From DASYXT01 sp035934555 (GTDB taxonomy: Bacteria; Verrucomicrobiota; Verrucomicrobiia; Limisphaerales; UBA8199): a DNA stretch of 64,000 bases. Both the position numbers and the translations under genes were made by a program. Where the stretch lies: contig DASYXT010000109.1 of assembly GCA_035934555.1 (NCBI GenBank), positions 1 to 64,000 of the forward strand, read 5' to 3'. Shown in pieces: positions 9,670 through 18,081 of the stretch (position 1 is its first letter; each line of letters starts with the position of its first letter). Under the pieces are notes generated by a model. It saw only the letters and a program-made list of their open reading frames with translations, was not told the DNA's origin and ran no database searches.

Positions 9670-9795
9670 TCATTTCCGAAGCATTTTGGCAACAAGGAAA
9701 ATGAGAACGGCACCTCCCAGGCCTCCACCAAGCAGGAGGTAGAGAATGGAGTAGCCAATCGCGGCAACAATGGGAGTCAGACTAAGTAGAAGCAT
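9670..9795 (-). CDS. Very small membrane protein (41 aa)
   Basis: A 41-codon frame starts at ATG 9795 and reads MLLLSLTPIVAAIGYS, then a glycine-rich hydrophobic helix (YLLLGGGLGGAVLIFLVA), and ends KMLRK. It is nearly all membrane segment with a basic C-terminus, in line with the positive-inside rule. It begins 31 bp downstream of the DUF1328-like gene on the same strand, so the two are probably one transcript. I do not recognise the family. No strong ribosome binding site is visible, so expression needs testing. Confidence 0.55.
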   Translation of the reverse strand: MLLLSLTPIVAAIGYSILYLLLGGGLGGAVLIFLVAKMLRK

Positions 9796-9826
9796 AAGAT
9801 AAGATTTGAGGTGCAAACCACCTTTG

Positions 9827-9991
9827 CTAAACCGAGGGTCTCCTGCCGGTGATCAAAGACACCAAAAAGGCCACCAGAAAGACCACGAACAGGACCTTAG
9901 CTATCCAGGCCGCGGTGCCGGCCAGAGCAAAGAAACCGAAGGCCCCAGCGATGAGGGCCACCAAGAGAAACACAAGCGCGTAATACAACAT
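9827..9991 (-). CDS. DUF1328-family small membrane protein (YtjA-like)
   Basis: 54 aa protein of two membrane helices. The start at 9991 gives MLYYALVFLLVALIAGAFGF, the classic DUF1328 N-terminus; the frame extends 18 codons upstream but those lack homology. The second half, GTAAWIAKVLFVVFLVAFLVSLI, ends in a basic tail. This family is widespread in Gram-negative bacteria, often stress-linked, and its molecular role is unknown. The 41-aa membrane ORF follows it. Confidence 0.88.
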   Translation of the reverse strand: MLYYALVFLLVALIAGAFGFFALAGTAAWIAKVLFVVFLVAFLVSLITGRRPSV

Positions 9992-10093
9992 ATAAACAGC
10001 ACACTGGGCTCCCGACTTCATTGTGGTTCCAGAGTGTTTCAGCAAACTACACTACCCTGCGGAAGTGGCTTTGGGCAGGAGGTTTAACCCTGC

Positions 10094-10255
10094 TCAGCGG
10101 AAATTTCTTGCAGGCGTTTCAATGTTAAGGCGGAGCTTCGACAAGGCAATGTTCTGGAGTTGGCGGACCCGCTCGCGCGTTATCCCAGTTCCACGCCAAT
10201 TTCCTCCAGGGTTTTGGCCCTTTGCCCATTCAGTCCAAAACAAGAGTGGCGTGCG
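10094..10255 (-). pseudogene. Relic of a primary-type sigma-70 factor (region 4), frameshifted
   Basis: Read on the minus strand the DNA gives CFGLNGQRAKTLEEIGVELG, then a stop. Moving one base, it continues ITRERVRQLQNIALSKLR to a stop at 10094-10096. Joined, this is sigma region 4: the FGL segment, TLEEIG and the helix-turn-helix TRERVRQ. A single base missing after the GVELG codons explains the break. Upstream of FGL the match fades within a few codons, so regions 2 and 3 are absent. It is a fragment of an RpoD/RpoS-like gene, unrelated to the ECF factor at 60957. Confidence 0.7.
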
Positions 10256-10603
10256 GCCGAGGATGGGAGAGGTCGGACCGGGGGCTGAGGGTGTGGATGG
10301 GTGTTTTGCGCTTTATCCATGCTGGCCGTCGCGGGATCAGTTCTGGAAGGAACGGCTCAATGCTCACGCTGGCAACAACGATTGACTCAACTTCGCGGTG
10401 TAGCCGAAGGAATTTGTCCTGCGCCGGGCAAAGTTAACAGTGCCACGTGCTGCTCGACTTGGCGGGGTGTTTCTGGCAGGATTGCAGGTTCATGAGCGGG
10501 ACTAGGAACCAATTCCTCTCGGCCAGCGCAGCGCTCAGCAGGTGCAGCTCGGCCAGGGGCGACCGATTTTCAACCGGGAGGCGTCGTCTCCCATTCACGA
10601 CCG
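10256..10603. other. Gene-free stretch upstream of the transglutaminase-like gene
   Basis: About 350 bp with no convincing reading frame, hairpin or promoter beyond the sigma relic on its left edge. Minus-strand frames of about 60 codons exist but show no family features. Confidence 0.5.
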
Positions 10604-10609
10604 AAGGAG
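10604..10609 (+). promoter_or_regulatory. Ribosome binding site deciding a GTG start
   Basis: AAGGAG at 10604-10609 stands 4 nt before GTG at 10614. The frame is open to 10542, but the only good Shine-Dalgarno sequence is here, so the protein probably starts at this GTG. Confidence 0.7.
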
Positions 10610-10613
10610 AACT

Positions 10614-13235
10614 GTGAGCGAGCGCTACGGTTCGGGTGTCGACCGCTCAAGGGGTGGCAAGAGTAGCTTTCAGCAAGCCAGAGTAGAAAGCATAGCAGCC
10701 ATTCTGGTGCTGCTCTCGTTTGCCTGGCCGGCTTTGGGCCAGATGCGCATCTCGACCGTTAGGACCGGGGGGGCGCCGGCCTGGGTGGACTGGAGAGCGG
10801 CGGAGCCCCCGGCGGCAAGCAAATCAGAGCAGGGACCTGGTGGGGAAGTTTTTACGCTCATCGACAGCCAGGTGAATGCGGAGAAGGAGGAGGCCTTTGT
10901 TCATATTATCAAGGAGATCACCAGCAACGCCGGGGTGCAAAGCGGTGCGAACCTGCAGTTCAGTTGGGATCCATCCTATCAGGAGTTGACAGTCCATCGG
11001 ATCGTCATCCGGCGAGGAGGCGAAGAGATGGACCGGCTGGAGCCCGATAAGTTTAGAATCATCCAACAGGAATCGGACCTGAGCCGCCAAATCTACAATG
11101 GTTCTTTATCGGCGGTGATTTTTCTTGAAGATGTCCGGGTGGGAGACCGTATTGAGTACGCTTTCACGGTGCGCGGTGCGAATCCTTCGCTCAAGGGGCG
11201 TTATTCGGATAGGTTTTTTCTGGGAGCAACTGTGCCGATTGGCGAACGGCGTGTGCGCCTGCTCTGGCCAACAAGGCGGCAGTTGCACTTTCGTGTGCAG
11301 GGAGCTGGCCCTGCGCCGGAGGTTCGGAGTAGAGGCGCCCTGAAGGAGTATATCTGGGACCTGCACGACGTACCCGGCGTGGTGTTCGAGGATCAGATTC
11401 CGTCCTGGTTCCCCGCAGTTCCGTGGCTGGACTTGAGCGAATTCGGCAGTTGGTCCGACGTGGCGAGGTGGGCGACCGGCATGTTCGTCATCACGAATCT
11501 GGACGCCCCGGAGTTAAGGCAAGAGCTGACAAAGCTCCAGAGTCCCGGAGCAACGCCACAGGACACCGTGCAGAGGGCGCTGGAGTTCGTCCAAAACGAG
11601 ATCCGCTACTTAGGGATCGAGTTCGGACCCAATTCGTATAAACCCACGGACCCGGCCACGGTCTTGCATCGGCGGTTCGGCGATTGCAAGGACAAGGCAT
11701 TGCTGTTTTGCACCTTGTTACGAGGGCTGGGATGCGAGGCCACTCCGGCTCTCGTTTCGACGGGAATGCGCCAGACGCTGTCGGAGTTGCTGCCTGACCC
11801 GGAAGTGTTTGATCACGTGATCGTGCGCGTCGTCGCAGGCGGGGCGACTTATTGGCTGGATCCTACGCGCACGTATCAGCGCGGTCCAGTGAGCCAGCGG
11901 TACCTGCCCGACTACGGTTTAGCCCTGCTGGCGCGGGACGGAGAAACTGTCCTTACTCGAATTCCGGCGTCCAGCGCCGGGACTCCCGAAACAGTCACGA
12001 GTGAAATCTTCGACGTTGGGGGCCAGCAAGGTGTAACTCACTTATGGGTAACCAGCACGTTCAACGGGTTCGACTCGGAATGGATGCGAGCGGCGCTTAC
12101 GGTGCAGGGGCGGGAACAGATCGCAAAGTCCTGGCTGAACGATTATGCGCATCAATACCCGAGCATTACGCCCGCAGGGCCCATCGAGGTGGAGGATTCC
12201 TCGGATCACGATACCGTAACTATCGTCCATAGCTACAGTATTCGGGATTTTTGGACTCTTTTGCCGGACAAGGAACGCTACCATTGCGAATTCTATCCGC
12301 AAGGAATCCACACCTGGATCGCCCGACCGTCCACGACCGTGCGGTCCATGCCGATGGAGGTTGCCTACCCGCGCCGCCGGTTGGTGCGAACCACGATCCA
12401 TCTGCCCCGAGATTTCGCCGTGTCGAATTTTACGAACACAATCCGTGGCCCGGCGGGCGAACTGCGGGTTAAGCATAGTTGTAATGGTAGAACTGTTACC
12501 CTGAACTATGAATACCAGGCGCTGACCAATTTTGTGGCGCTGCCGCTGACGGCGAAGCACCTGGCTACGCTTGAGCGGATGGAGGGGGCGCTTGGATACG
12601 CGTTGAACTGGCAAAATGCGCAAGGCATCCGCGGCCAAGGCGGGTTGAATGGCTGGGTTTTCTCGCTGGCAGTGCTTTACACCACGGCACTTTCCGCTGG
12701 CGTTTTGTTTTTATATCGCAGGCAACGCAGGTCGCTGGCGAGCGTCCCTCCCGTACCAGCTTCGGGCGATGATCCGGAACTTAGCAAGTTAACGGGACTT
12801 GGCGGGTGGTTGATCCTGGTGGCCATCAATCTAATTCTTAGCCCGTTGCGGATGCTCTATTACCTGAGCCATTCGGTTAAGTCTTTCTCGCCTGCAACCT
12901 GGCACGCGCTTACCAGCCAGAAGGGTATGTCCTATAATCCCGCTTGGGGCCCGCTATTAGTTCTTGAGCTGCTTGGGCAAATTACAGTCCTCACGTTGAG
13001 TATTTTCGCCCTGGTGCTCTTCTTTCAAAAGCGGCGCGTTTTCCCAGGCTGGTTCATCGGGCTGTTGGTATTCAACGGCATTTTCGTCTTGGCTGACGTC
13101 TTGGGGGTCGGGTTGGTCAAAGCTCCGGACCCGGGTAAGGTGTTCAGACACGTCGCGCAGGTGGCGGTCGGCTGCAGTGTCTGGATTCCTTACATGTTGA
13201 GGTCCCGTCGGGTTAAAGCGACGTTCGTCAGTTGA
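10614..13235 (+). CDS. DUF3857 / transglutaminase-like protein with C-terminal DUF2569 membrane domain
   Basis: 873 aa from the GTG at 10614. A signal or anchor helix (about 26-43) leads to an exported DUF3857 domain (about 75-250). A transglutaminase-like domain (about 265-430) follows, with the triad Cys358 (FGDCKDKALL), His401 (FDHVIV) and Asp416 (YWLDPTR). After a beta-rich stretch there is a membrane helix near 685 and a DUF2569-like block (about 727-873) of four helices beginning LTGLGGWLILVAI. An intact triad implies a working cysteine protease or transferase at the cell surface; the substrate is unknown. DUF3857-transglutaminase proteins are common in Bacteroidetes and Verrucomicrobia; the DUF2569 tail is less usual. 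It stands alone, convergent with a small membrane protein gene. Confidence 0.88.
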   Translation: MSERYGSGVDRSRGGKSSFQQARVESIAAILVLLSFAWPALGQMRISTVRTGGAPAWVDWRAAEPPAASKSEQGPGGEVFTLIDSQVNAEKEEAFVHIIKEITSNAGVQSGANLQFSWDPSYQELTVHRIVIRRGGEEMDRLEPDKFRIIQQESDLSRQIYNGSLSAVIFLEDVRVGDRIEYAFTVRGANPSLKGRYSDRFFLGATVPIGERRVRLLWPTRRQLHFRVQGAGPAPEVRSRGALKEYIWDLHDVPGVVFEDQIPSWFPAVPWLDLSEFGSWSDVARWATGMFVITNLDAPELRQELTKLQSPGATPQDTVQRALEFVQNEIRYLGIEFGPNSYKPTDPATVLHRRFGDCKDKALLFCTLLRGLGCEATPALVSTGMRQTLSELLPDPEVFDHVIVRVVAGGATYWLDPTRTYQRGPVSQRYLPDYGLALLARDGETVLTRIPASSAGTPETVTSEIFDVGGQQGVTHLWVTSTFNGFDSEWMRAALTVQGREQIAKSWLNDYAHQYPSITPAGPIEVEDSSDHDTVTIVHSYSIRDFWTLLPDKERYHCEFYPQGIHTWIARPSTTVRSMPMEVAYPRRRLVRTTIHLPRDFAVSNFTNTIRGPAGELRVKHSCNGRTVTLNYEYQALTNFVALPLTAKHLATLERMEGALGYALNWQNAQGIRGQGGLNGWVFSLAVLYTTALSAGVLFLYRRQRRSLASVPPVPASGDDPELSKLTGLGGWLILVAINLILSPLRMLYYLSHSVKSFSPATWHALTSQKGMSYNPAWGPLLVLELLGQITVLTLSIFALVLFFQKRRVFPGWFIGLLVFNGIFVLADVLGVGLVKAPDPGKVFRHVAQVAVGCSVWIPYMLRSRRVKATFVS

Positions 13236-13347
13236 AATTGTTTGCCTGCAATGGGGTGCACTGCCCAGACATACGGGGAGCAAGGGCGTCAGACCTCCAG
13301 TTGCTCGTGCCCGGAAAAGGTGTGCAGGCGATTATGAGGTAATCTGG

Positions 13348-13611
13348 TTAGACTTTTGCCATCGGGGAAGGCGAGGATGCAACAGCGGCGGGTGCGGCGT
13401 CAGCGTTCGCTTTATCTTTGGCTCTCGATTCCCAAATGATTTTTGTGGCTCCGACCGCGAAGACCACCAACGAGATGGGCAAACAGAAAAAGACCAGCAT
13501 AACAGCCACATCCCCGTTAACGCTGGTTCTGAAAACTCCAAACGTCAAAATGCACGCCACCGCTAGCCAGACCGTGCATGTCGAAATGGTTTTCGATAGC
13601 TCAGTGTTCAT
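13348..13611 (-). CDS. Small two-helix membrane protein
   Basis: 87 aa. Two hydrophobic helices (about 11-28 and 35-57) are followed by a charged then Ala/Pro-rich tail (KDKANADAAPAAVASSPSP). I do not recognise a family. The codon choice matches its surroundings and the frame is uninterrupted, which supports a real gene, but there is no operon partner and no clear ribosome binding site. Confidence 0.55.
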   Translation of the reverse strand: MNTELSKTISTCTVWLAVACILTFGVFRTSVNGDVAVMLVFFCLPISLVVFAVGATKIIWESRAKDKANADAAPAAVASSPSPMAKV

Positions 13612-14166
13612 AACATTTTCTCAGGGCTTGTAGTTCAAGCAGTGTACTAGAATGAACAGGATAAGCAACCGAGTTTGAAAAGGCCTGCTATTGAATTAGC
13701 AGATGGAAAATGGAGGGGCCTGGGCGCGCCCACCCGCTTTCCAATCGAAAGGACTAAGTTCCACAGGTGTGTCAAAGCATTTCTCATGCCTTTTTGAGCT
13801 TCCATCCTTCGCCCCCGAGAGTGGCCGAGCCGAACGGGCCGCTCGGACCGGTGTCCCGCAACTTTCCTTTGCACCACGCCGCCGTCGCGGGCCGCCTGTT
13901 TAATCTGAGACCAAGTGACCGAGCCAAGGCGCACCTTCATTCTCCGCAGCCACACGCACGGCAGGACATCCGGTGCACCTGGATGCCAATCTTTGGGACG
14001 CCAACTTAAATACAAAAACCTGTCTGCTGTTCCCCCGTGTACAAAAGGTCTTAGAATGGTGGTCTCCGAGTTTGCCTTCGATCTTCTCAAGCATCTGCGT
14101 CATCCAGGTAAATATCCTGGCGCCGATCCCGGCGTGCCGGCGGGGATAGCGGGGCTCAGAGCCCGC
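13612..14166. other. 555 bp with no recognisable gene
   Basis: Several frames of 65-150 codons run in both directions without homology features. Minus-strand translations share fragments across frames (for example ASRCTGCPAVRVAAEN in one and EVAGHRSERPVRLGH-like in another), which could be a decayed gene, but I cannot name it. Confidence 0.4.
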
Positions 14167-15315
14167 TCAGTCTTTGGCGACCGTGAAGCGGTGAAGGGTC
14201 ACTTCGTGGTAGGTTTGGCCCGGACGCAGAATGGTCGAGGGAAACTGAGGGTGATTGGGAGAGTCGGGATAATGCTCGGTTTCGAGGCAGAAGCCGGGAT
14301 GGGCGGGATAGGAATAAGCGCGCGGTCCCTGGAAGGCGCCGGCGGGGAAGTTGGCGCTGAAGAGCTGAACGGCGGGTTGAGTGGTGAAAACCTCCATCAC
14401 GCGTCCTGAATCGGGGTCGGCCAGGCGGGCGCAAAAGGCGAGTTTGCGGGGCTGGTGTGGCCGCAGGACCAGGCAATGATCATAGCCGCCGCCGAACTGC
14501 TGGCCGGTAATGAGCCCGATGCGCTCGCCGATGGGATGAGGTTGGCGAAAATCCAGCGGCGTGCCTGATACCGGCAGCACCTCGCCCGTGGGAATGAGTG
14601 TTTCATCCGCAGCCAGATACTCGGCGGCATTCACCGTCAGCACGTGCTTGAGCACATCGCCCGATTGCGCGCCCGCCAGGTTCCAGTAGGCATGATTGGA
14701 CAAGTTGACGGGCGTCGCTTTGTCGGTGGTGGCGGAATACTCCATCCGCCATTCGTTGCGGTCGTTTAATTCGTATCGCACGCGGCAGTCGAGTGTCCCG
14801 GGAAAGCCGTCTTCGCCATCCTTGCTCGAATAAGCCAGGGTGAGGGCGACGAAATTTTTCCCTTGGCTGGGGGTGGCGTGCCAGACTTGCTTGTCGAAGC
14901 CCCGTGGCCCGCCGTGCAAATTATTGGGGCCGGCGTTGGCCGGCAAATGGAACTGCCGGCCGTCGAGGGTGAAAGTGGCGTGGGCGATGCGATTGGCGTA
15001 ACGGCCAACCACCGCGCCAAAGCACGGGCTGCGCAGCTCGTAATCGGCAAGTGTGCCGCAATTCAGCACAACATTGGTGAAGTGACCGTTTTTGTCGGGC
15101 ACTTCGAGGGAGTAGATAATCGCGCCGTAGGTTATCACCTGAGCGGTGAGCCCGTTACGATTGCGCAGGGTCCAGAGCTGGACGGGTTGACCGGCGCGAG
15201 TGCCCCCGAACTCACGACTGGTAATCGAAGAGTCCGTGCGTGCCGTGGTTTGAGCTGGTACAGTTAACGGCACCGAGAGGCTGAGCAGAAATAGTGCACA
15301 AAAAAGCAGTTTCAC
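14167..15315 (-). CDS. galM: Aldose 1-epimerase (mutarotase), exported
   Basis: Interconverts alpha and beta anomers of aldoses. 382 aa, starting at GTG 15315 with a signal peptide cleaved near VPAQ. Family motifs are present: GAIIYSLEVPD, VVGRYANRIA, GPNNLHGG, the catalytic-histidine region LSNHAYWNL and the C-terminal glutamate region FCLETEHYPDSPNHP. The export signal suggests it acts in the periplasm on sugars released by the neighbouring glycoside hydrolases. It is divergent from the GH28-like gene across a repeat-rich gap. Confidence 0.95.
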   Translation of the reverse strand: MKLLFCALFLLSLSVPLTVPAQTTARTDSSITSREFGGTRAGQPVQLWTLRNRNGLTAQVITYGAIIYSLEVPDKNGHFTNVVLNCGTLADYELRSPCFGAVVGRYANRIAHATFTLDGRQFHLPANAGPNNLHGGPRGFDKQVWHATPSQGKNFVALTLAYSSKDGEDGFPGTLDCRVRYELNDRNEWRMEYSATTDKATPVNLSNHAYWNLAGAQSGDVLKHVLTVNAAEYLAADETLIPTGEVLPVSGTPLDFRQPHPIGERIGLITGQQFGGGYDHCLVLRPHQPRKLAFCARLADPDSGRVMEVFTTQPAVQLFSANFPAGAFQGPRAYSYPAHPGFCLETEHYPDSPNHPQFPSTILRPGQTYHEVTLHRFTVAKD

Positions 15316-15363
15316 GACCGGATTTTCGCCAAAAGGCTACTGGAAGCAACGGCAAAGGGAGGG

Positions 15364-15545
15364 CGCGATTAAACGGGTGTGGAGTTTGAGCGGCAGGAAA
15401 AAAAGCGGCAGAGGGCTGCGGCAGTCCACGACGCTCCCGCGAGTTTTGGCGCGCGATTCCTTCCGCGAGGTTCTGGACTGCGGCAGCCCCTTTCCGGGTG
15501 CGATTAAACCGTGCGTTGAAAAAAAGCGGCAGGGGGAGCCCAAAC
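15364..15545. repeat. Inverted and direct repeat cluster (AAGCGGCAG...GGACTGCGGCAGCCC)
   Basis: The left arm 15401-15428 contains GAGGGCTGCGGCAGTCCA. The right arm 15474-15489 reads TGGACTGCGGCAGCCC, complementary with one mismatch. The left flank (GCGATTAAACGG then AAAAAGCGGCAG) recurs after the right arm at about 15500-15535, so the element was partly duplicated. The arms match the inverted repeat at 42876-43008 (AGAGGGCTGGCGCAGTCCA), so both belong to one dispersed family. The gap 15316-15592 holds nothing else obvious. Confidence 0.75.
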
Positions 15546-15592
15546 ATTTTGACGTGCAATCGGAGGCCGCGCGCCTAATCTGCGGCACAGGT

Positions 15593-17020
15593 ATGGCAAT
15601 CGCATTTCCCCGGGCTGTTCGGTCCATCGTTTTGTGCGCGCTGCTCAGCGCTCTCTCGCGCGCGCATTCAGCGGAATCCGCCGTCAGGGCGTCTGACGCG
15701 CCGGTTGGCCACACGTTTAATGTGGTGGATTACGGCGCTAGGGGGGATGGCGCTACTCTCGATACAGGCGCAATCAACGAGGCGCTGAGGGCCTGTGCCG
15801 CTGCTGGCGGCGGACAGGTGCGACTGCCGGCCGGGCGCTACCTTTCCGGTACGCTCCACCTGCACAACCACGTGACGTTGTTTCTTGAAGCCGGTGCCGA
15901 GTTGCTGGGTACAACGAATCTTGCCGCTTACGAGCAACCGACCGTGCCCGCGTTTATGCCGGAAGCGAAATGGGGCAAGTGGCATCGCGCCCTGATTGTG
16001 GCTGAGAACGTGCACGACGTGGCCATTGCCGGGCCCGGCGTCATCAACGGACAAAAAGTGTATGATCCCACCGGCGAAGAGCACATGCGCGGACCGCATA
16101 CCATCTCTTTCGTCGGCTGCCGCGATTTCACCTTGCGCGATTTCACCCTCGTTGATTCCGCCAATTACGCGATTTTCTTCCAGGTCAGCGATGACGTCAC
16201 CATCCGCGGATTGAAGATTGTCGGCGGCTGGGATGGGGTCCATTTCCGTGGCGCACCGGGGCACTGGTGTCACAACGTCAATATCCTCAATTGCCAGCTT
16301 TATACGGGAGACGACGCCATTGCGGGCCGTTACTGGGAAAATGTGGTCGTTTCCGGCTGCATTCTCAATTCATCGTGCAACGGTTTGCGATTGATTGGCC
16401 CCGCGACTCATTTGCTGGTGGATCATTGCTTGTTTTATGGGCCCGGCCAGCGGCTCCATCGGACCGGTGGCCGCACCAACATGCTCGCCGGAATTATCCT
16501 GCAGCCCGGCGCCTGGGACTCGACGGACGGCCCGCTGGACGAGGTCCTGCTCTCAGACAACACGATGCGGGACGTGGCGGCGCCGGTGACGATCTGGACC
16601 AAACCCGGCAACCCGGTCAACCGCATCACCGTTTCGGGTCTTAACGCCACAGGCGTGTATCGCGCCGCGTTGTCAGTCGAGAGTTGGGCCGCTGCGCCAA
16701 TCACCAACGTCGTGGTGCGCAACGCCAGCATCGAGTTCGCCGGCGGCGGAACCGCCGCGCAAGCCAATCAACCGGTGCGCGGGCCCGGGGTTGATCCGCG
16801 GCCATTGCCCGCGTGGGGGGTGTACGCGCGCCATGTGGACCAGCTCACGCTCGAAGACGTGCGCTTGAGCCTGGCGCAACCGGACTTTCGTCCCGTGGTG
16901 CTGGCCAACGACGTGGCGCGGCTTACGTTAGACAATGTACGCTTTACCAAGATACCTGGCGTCGGGGAACCAGTCGTCACGAACAACGTCGGGAAGCTGG
17001 AAGTCCGGAGCGCGCAGTAA
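15593..17020 (+). CDS. GH28-like right-handed beta-helix glycoside hydrolase, exported
   Basis: 475 aa from ATG 15593, which places a signal peptide (1-26) at the N-terminus. The pectin-lyase fold starts FNVVDYGARGDGATLDTGAI, the standard opening of GH28 and related proteins, and beta-helix rungs fill 50-470. The GH28 acid motifs survive in altered form: WDGVHF where NTDGxD is usual, and TGDDAIAG where GDDC is usual. I do not see the GHG or RIK motifs (the region reads SCNGLRLIG). It is therefore a distant member, possibly acting on a non-pectin polysaccharide. It lies next to exported GalM and a PEP-CTERM protein. Confidence 0.85.
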   Translation: MAIAFPRAVRSIVLCALLSALSRAHSAESAVRASDAPVGHTFNVVDYGARGDGATLDTGAINEALRACAAAGGGQVRLPAGRYLSGTLHLHNHVTLFLEAGAELLGTTNLAAYEQPTVPAFMPEAKWGKWHRALIVAENVHDVAIAGPGVINGQKVYDPTGEEHMRGPHTISFVGCRDFTLRDFTLVDSANYAIFFQVSDDVTIRGLKIVGGWDGVHFRGAPGHWCHNVNILNCQLYTGDDAIAGRYWENVVVSGCILNSSCNGLRLIGPATHLLVDHCLFYGPGQRLHRTGGRTNMLAGIILQPGAWDSTDGPLDEVLLSDNTMRDVAAPVTIWTKPGNPVNRITVSGLNATGVYRAALSVESWAAAPITNVVVRNASIEFAGGGTAAQANQPVRGPGVDPRPLPAWGVYARHVDQLTLEDVRLSLAQPDFRPVVLANDVARLTLDNVRFTKIPGVGEPVVTNNVGKLEVRSAQ

Positions 17021-17034
17021 CGAAGAGCGCGGAG

Positions 17035-17067
17035 CGGGGAGCGCTGCAGTTGGAAGCGCGCTCCCCG
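17035..17067. terminator. Hairpin between convergent genes
   Basis: CGGGGAGCG (17035-17043) pairs exactly with CGCTCCCCG (17059-17067) around a 15-nt loop. It lies between the 3' ends of the GH28-like gene (+) and the PEP-CTERM gene (-). There is no T-run. Confidence 0.6.
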
Positions 17068-17089
17068 AACGCAACTGCGTGGATGCGGC

Positions 17090-17956
17090 CTAGGCGCGGC
17101 GGCGGAAAAATAACAAGCCGGCAGCCCCCAGCCCAAGCAAAGACAGAGTCGCGGGTTCAGGGACCGTTGTCACCGTGAGATAGCCAATATTGAAGTTATT
17201 GGCGGTATCACCCGCGCCTGCCGAAGCGGTGTCCCATTCGCGGAAGTCCACGTAATTGATCGGGCCCGCGAACGTTCCATTGTACGAATAAGCACCGGCG
17301 CCGTTGAGCGGCGTCATGGTCAGAGCGTAAGTGGTCGTTGAAGTGAGGCTGAGATCGATCCTCATGCCCGCCGCGGCGCTCACGGGCGCGGAGATAGGCG
17401 TTGCCGTGCTGCCGATGTCGTTAATGTTCCAAAATTGGGTTCCATAGTTGAACACCGACAATCGGATGGCAGCCGCGTTGTTACCGGCGGCATTGTTATC
17501 GGTGCCATTAAGGAACAGGATATCGAAGCCGCGATAGAAATTGTTGGCGCCGGGGTTCTGAATCACCGTTTCGAGCGTTTGGCCAACCCCCAGCCCGCCG
17601 TTGATACTGCGGCCGGCATTGGCGATGCCGCTGCTGGCACTGGTGTTGAACAGGGTCCAAGCCGTTCCCAGGGCTGACCCAGTGCTCATCGCCTGCATCG
17701 AGCCGCCGGCAGTCGCATCAAAGCTCCAGGCCCCGAACCCGTAGCCGCCGTTTTGCCCCGCCGACCAACCGCCGGCGTAAGCGGGATCCGTCGCGTAATC
17801 GGCGGCGCTAAATTGCGCGGAGCACACGCCCGTCATCATCGCCGCCGCACTCGATACCGCGCAGCCCAAAACGAAATGGCTTCGCAGCGCAGTGGTCCGC
17901 GCCGGCGGGAGGGCAGACGCGGAACCGGGGGTGTTAAGGCAAAAATGGCTTCTCAT
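17090..17956 (-). CDS. PEP-CTERM sorting-domain protein
   Basis: 288 aa surface protein. The N-terminus has a long signal peptide (about 1-47, ending near CSA). The middle is Gly/Ala/Asn/Thr-rich and beta-sheet-like. The C-terminus is a textbook PEP-CTERM signal: VPEPATL, a hydrophobic helix LSLLGLGAAGLLFF and the basic end RRRA. Such proteins are processed by an exosortase and attached to or passed through the outer surface, often with exopolysaccharide. No exosortase gene is in this window, but a CPBP protease of the PEP-CTERM-associated type lies at 29336. Confidence 0.92.
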   Translation of the reverse strand: MRSHFCLNTPGSASALPPARTTALRSHFVLGCAVSSAAAMMTGVCSAQFSAADYATDPAYAGGWSAGQNGGYGFGAWSFDATAGGSMQAMSTGSALGTAWTLFNTSASSGIANAGRSINGGLGVGQTLETVIQNPGANNFYRGFDILFLNGTDNNAAGNNAAAIRLSVFNYGTQFWNINDIGSTATPISAPVSAAAGMRIDLSLTSTTTYALTMTPLNGAGAYSYNGTFAGPINYVDFREWDTASAGAGDTANNFNIGYLTVTTVPEPATLSLLGLGAAGLLFFRRRA

Positions 17957-18081
17957 GGGGTTACGGCAAGTTTGTGGTTAATACTTTAGCTGACGTTTAT
18001 CATAAACAAATTGATTTTGATATAGCTCAATCGGACTAAGGATGATAGGCGTCCGTACCACAACGGACACCTCAGCCATGC

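Noticed and set aside
13647..14090. Possible gene on the minus strand in the 13.6-14.2 kb gap
   Set aside because: Fragments in different frames look faintly protein-like but no family could be recognised, so no gene is called.
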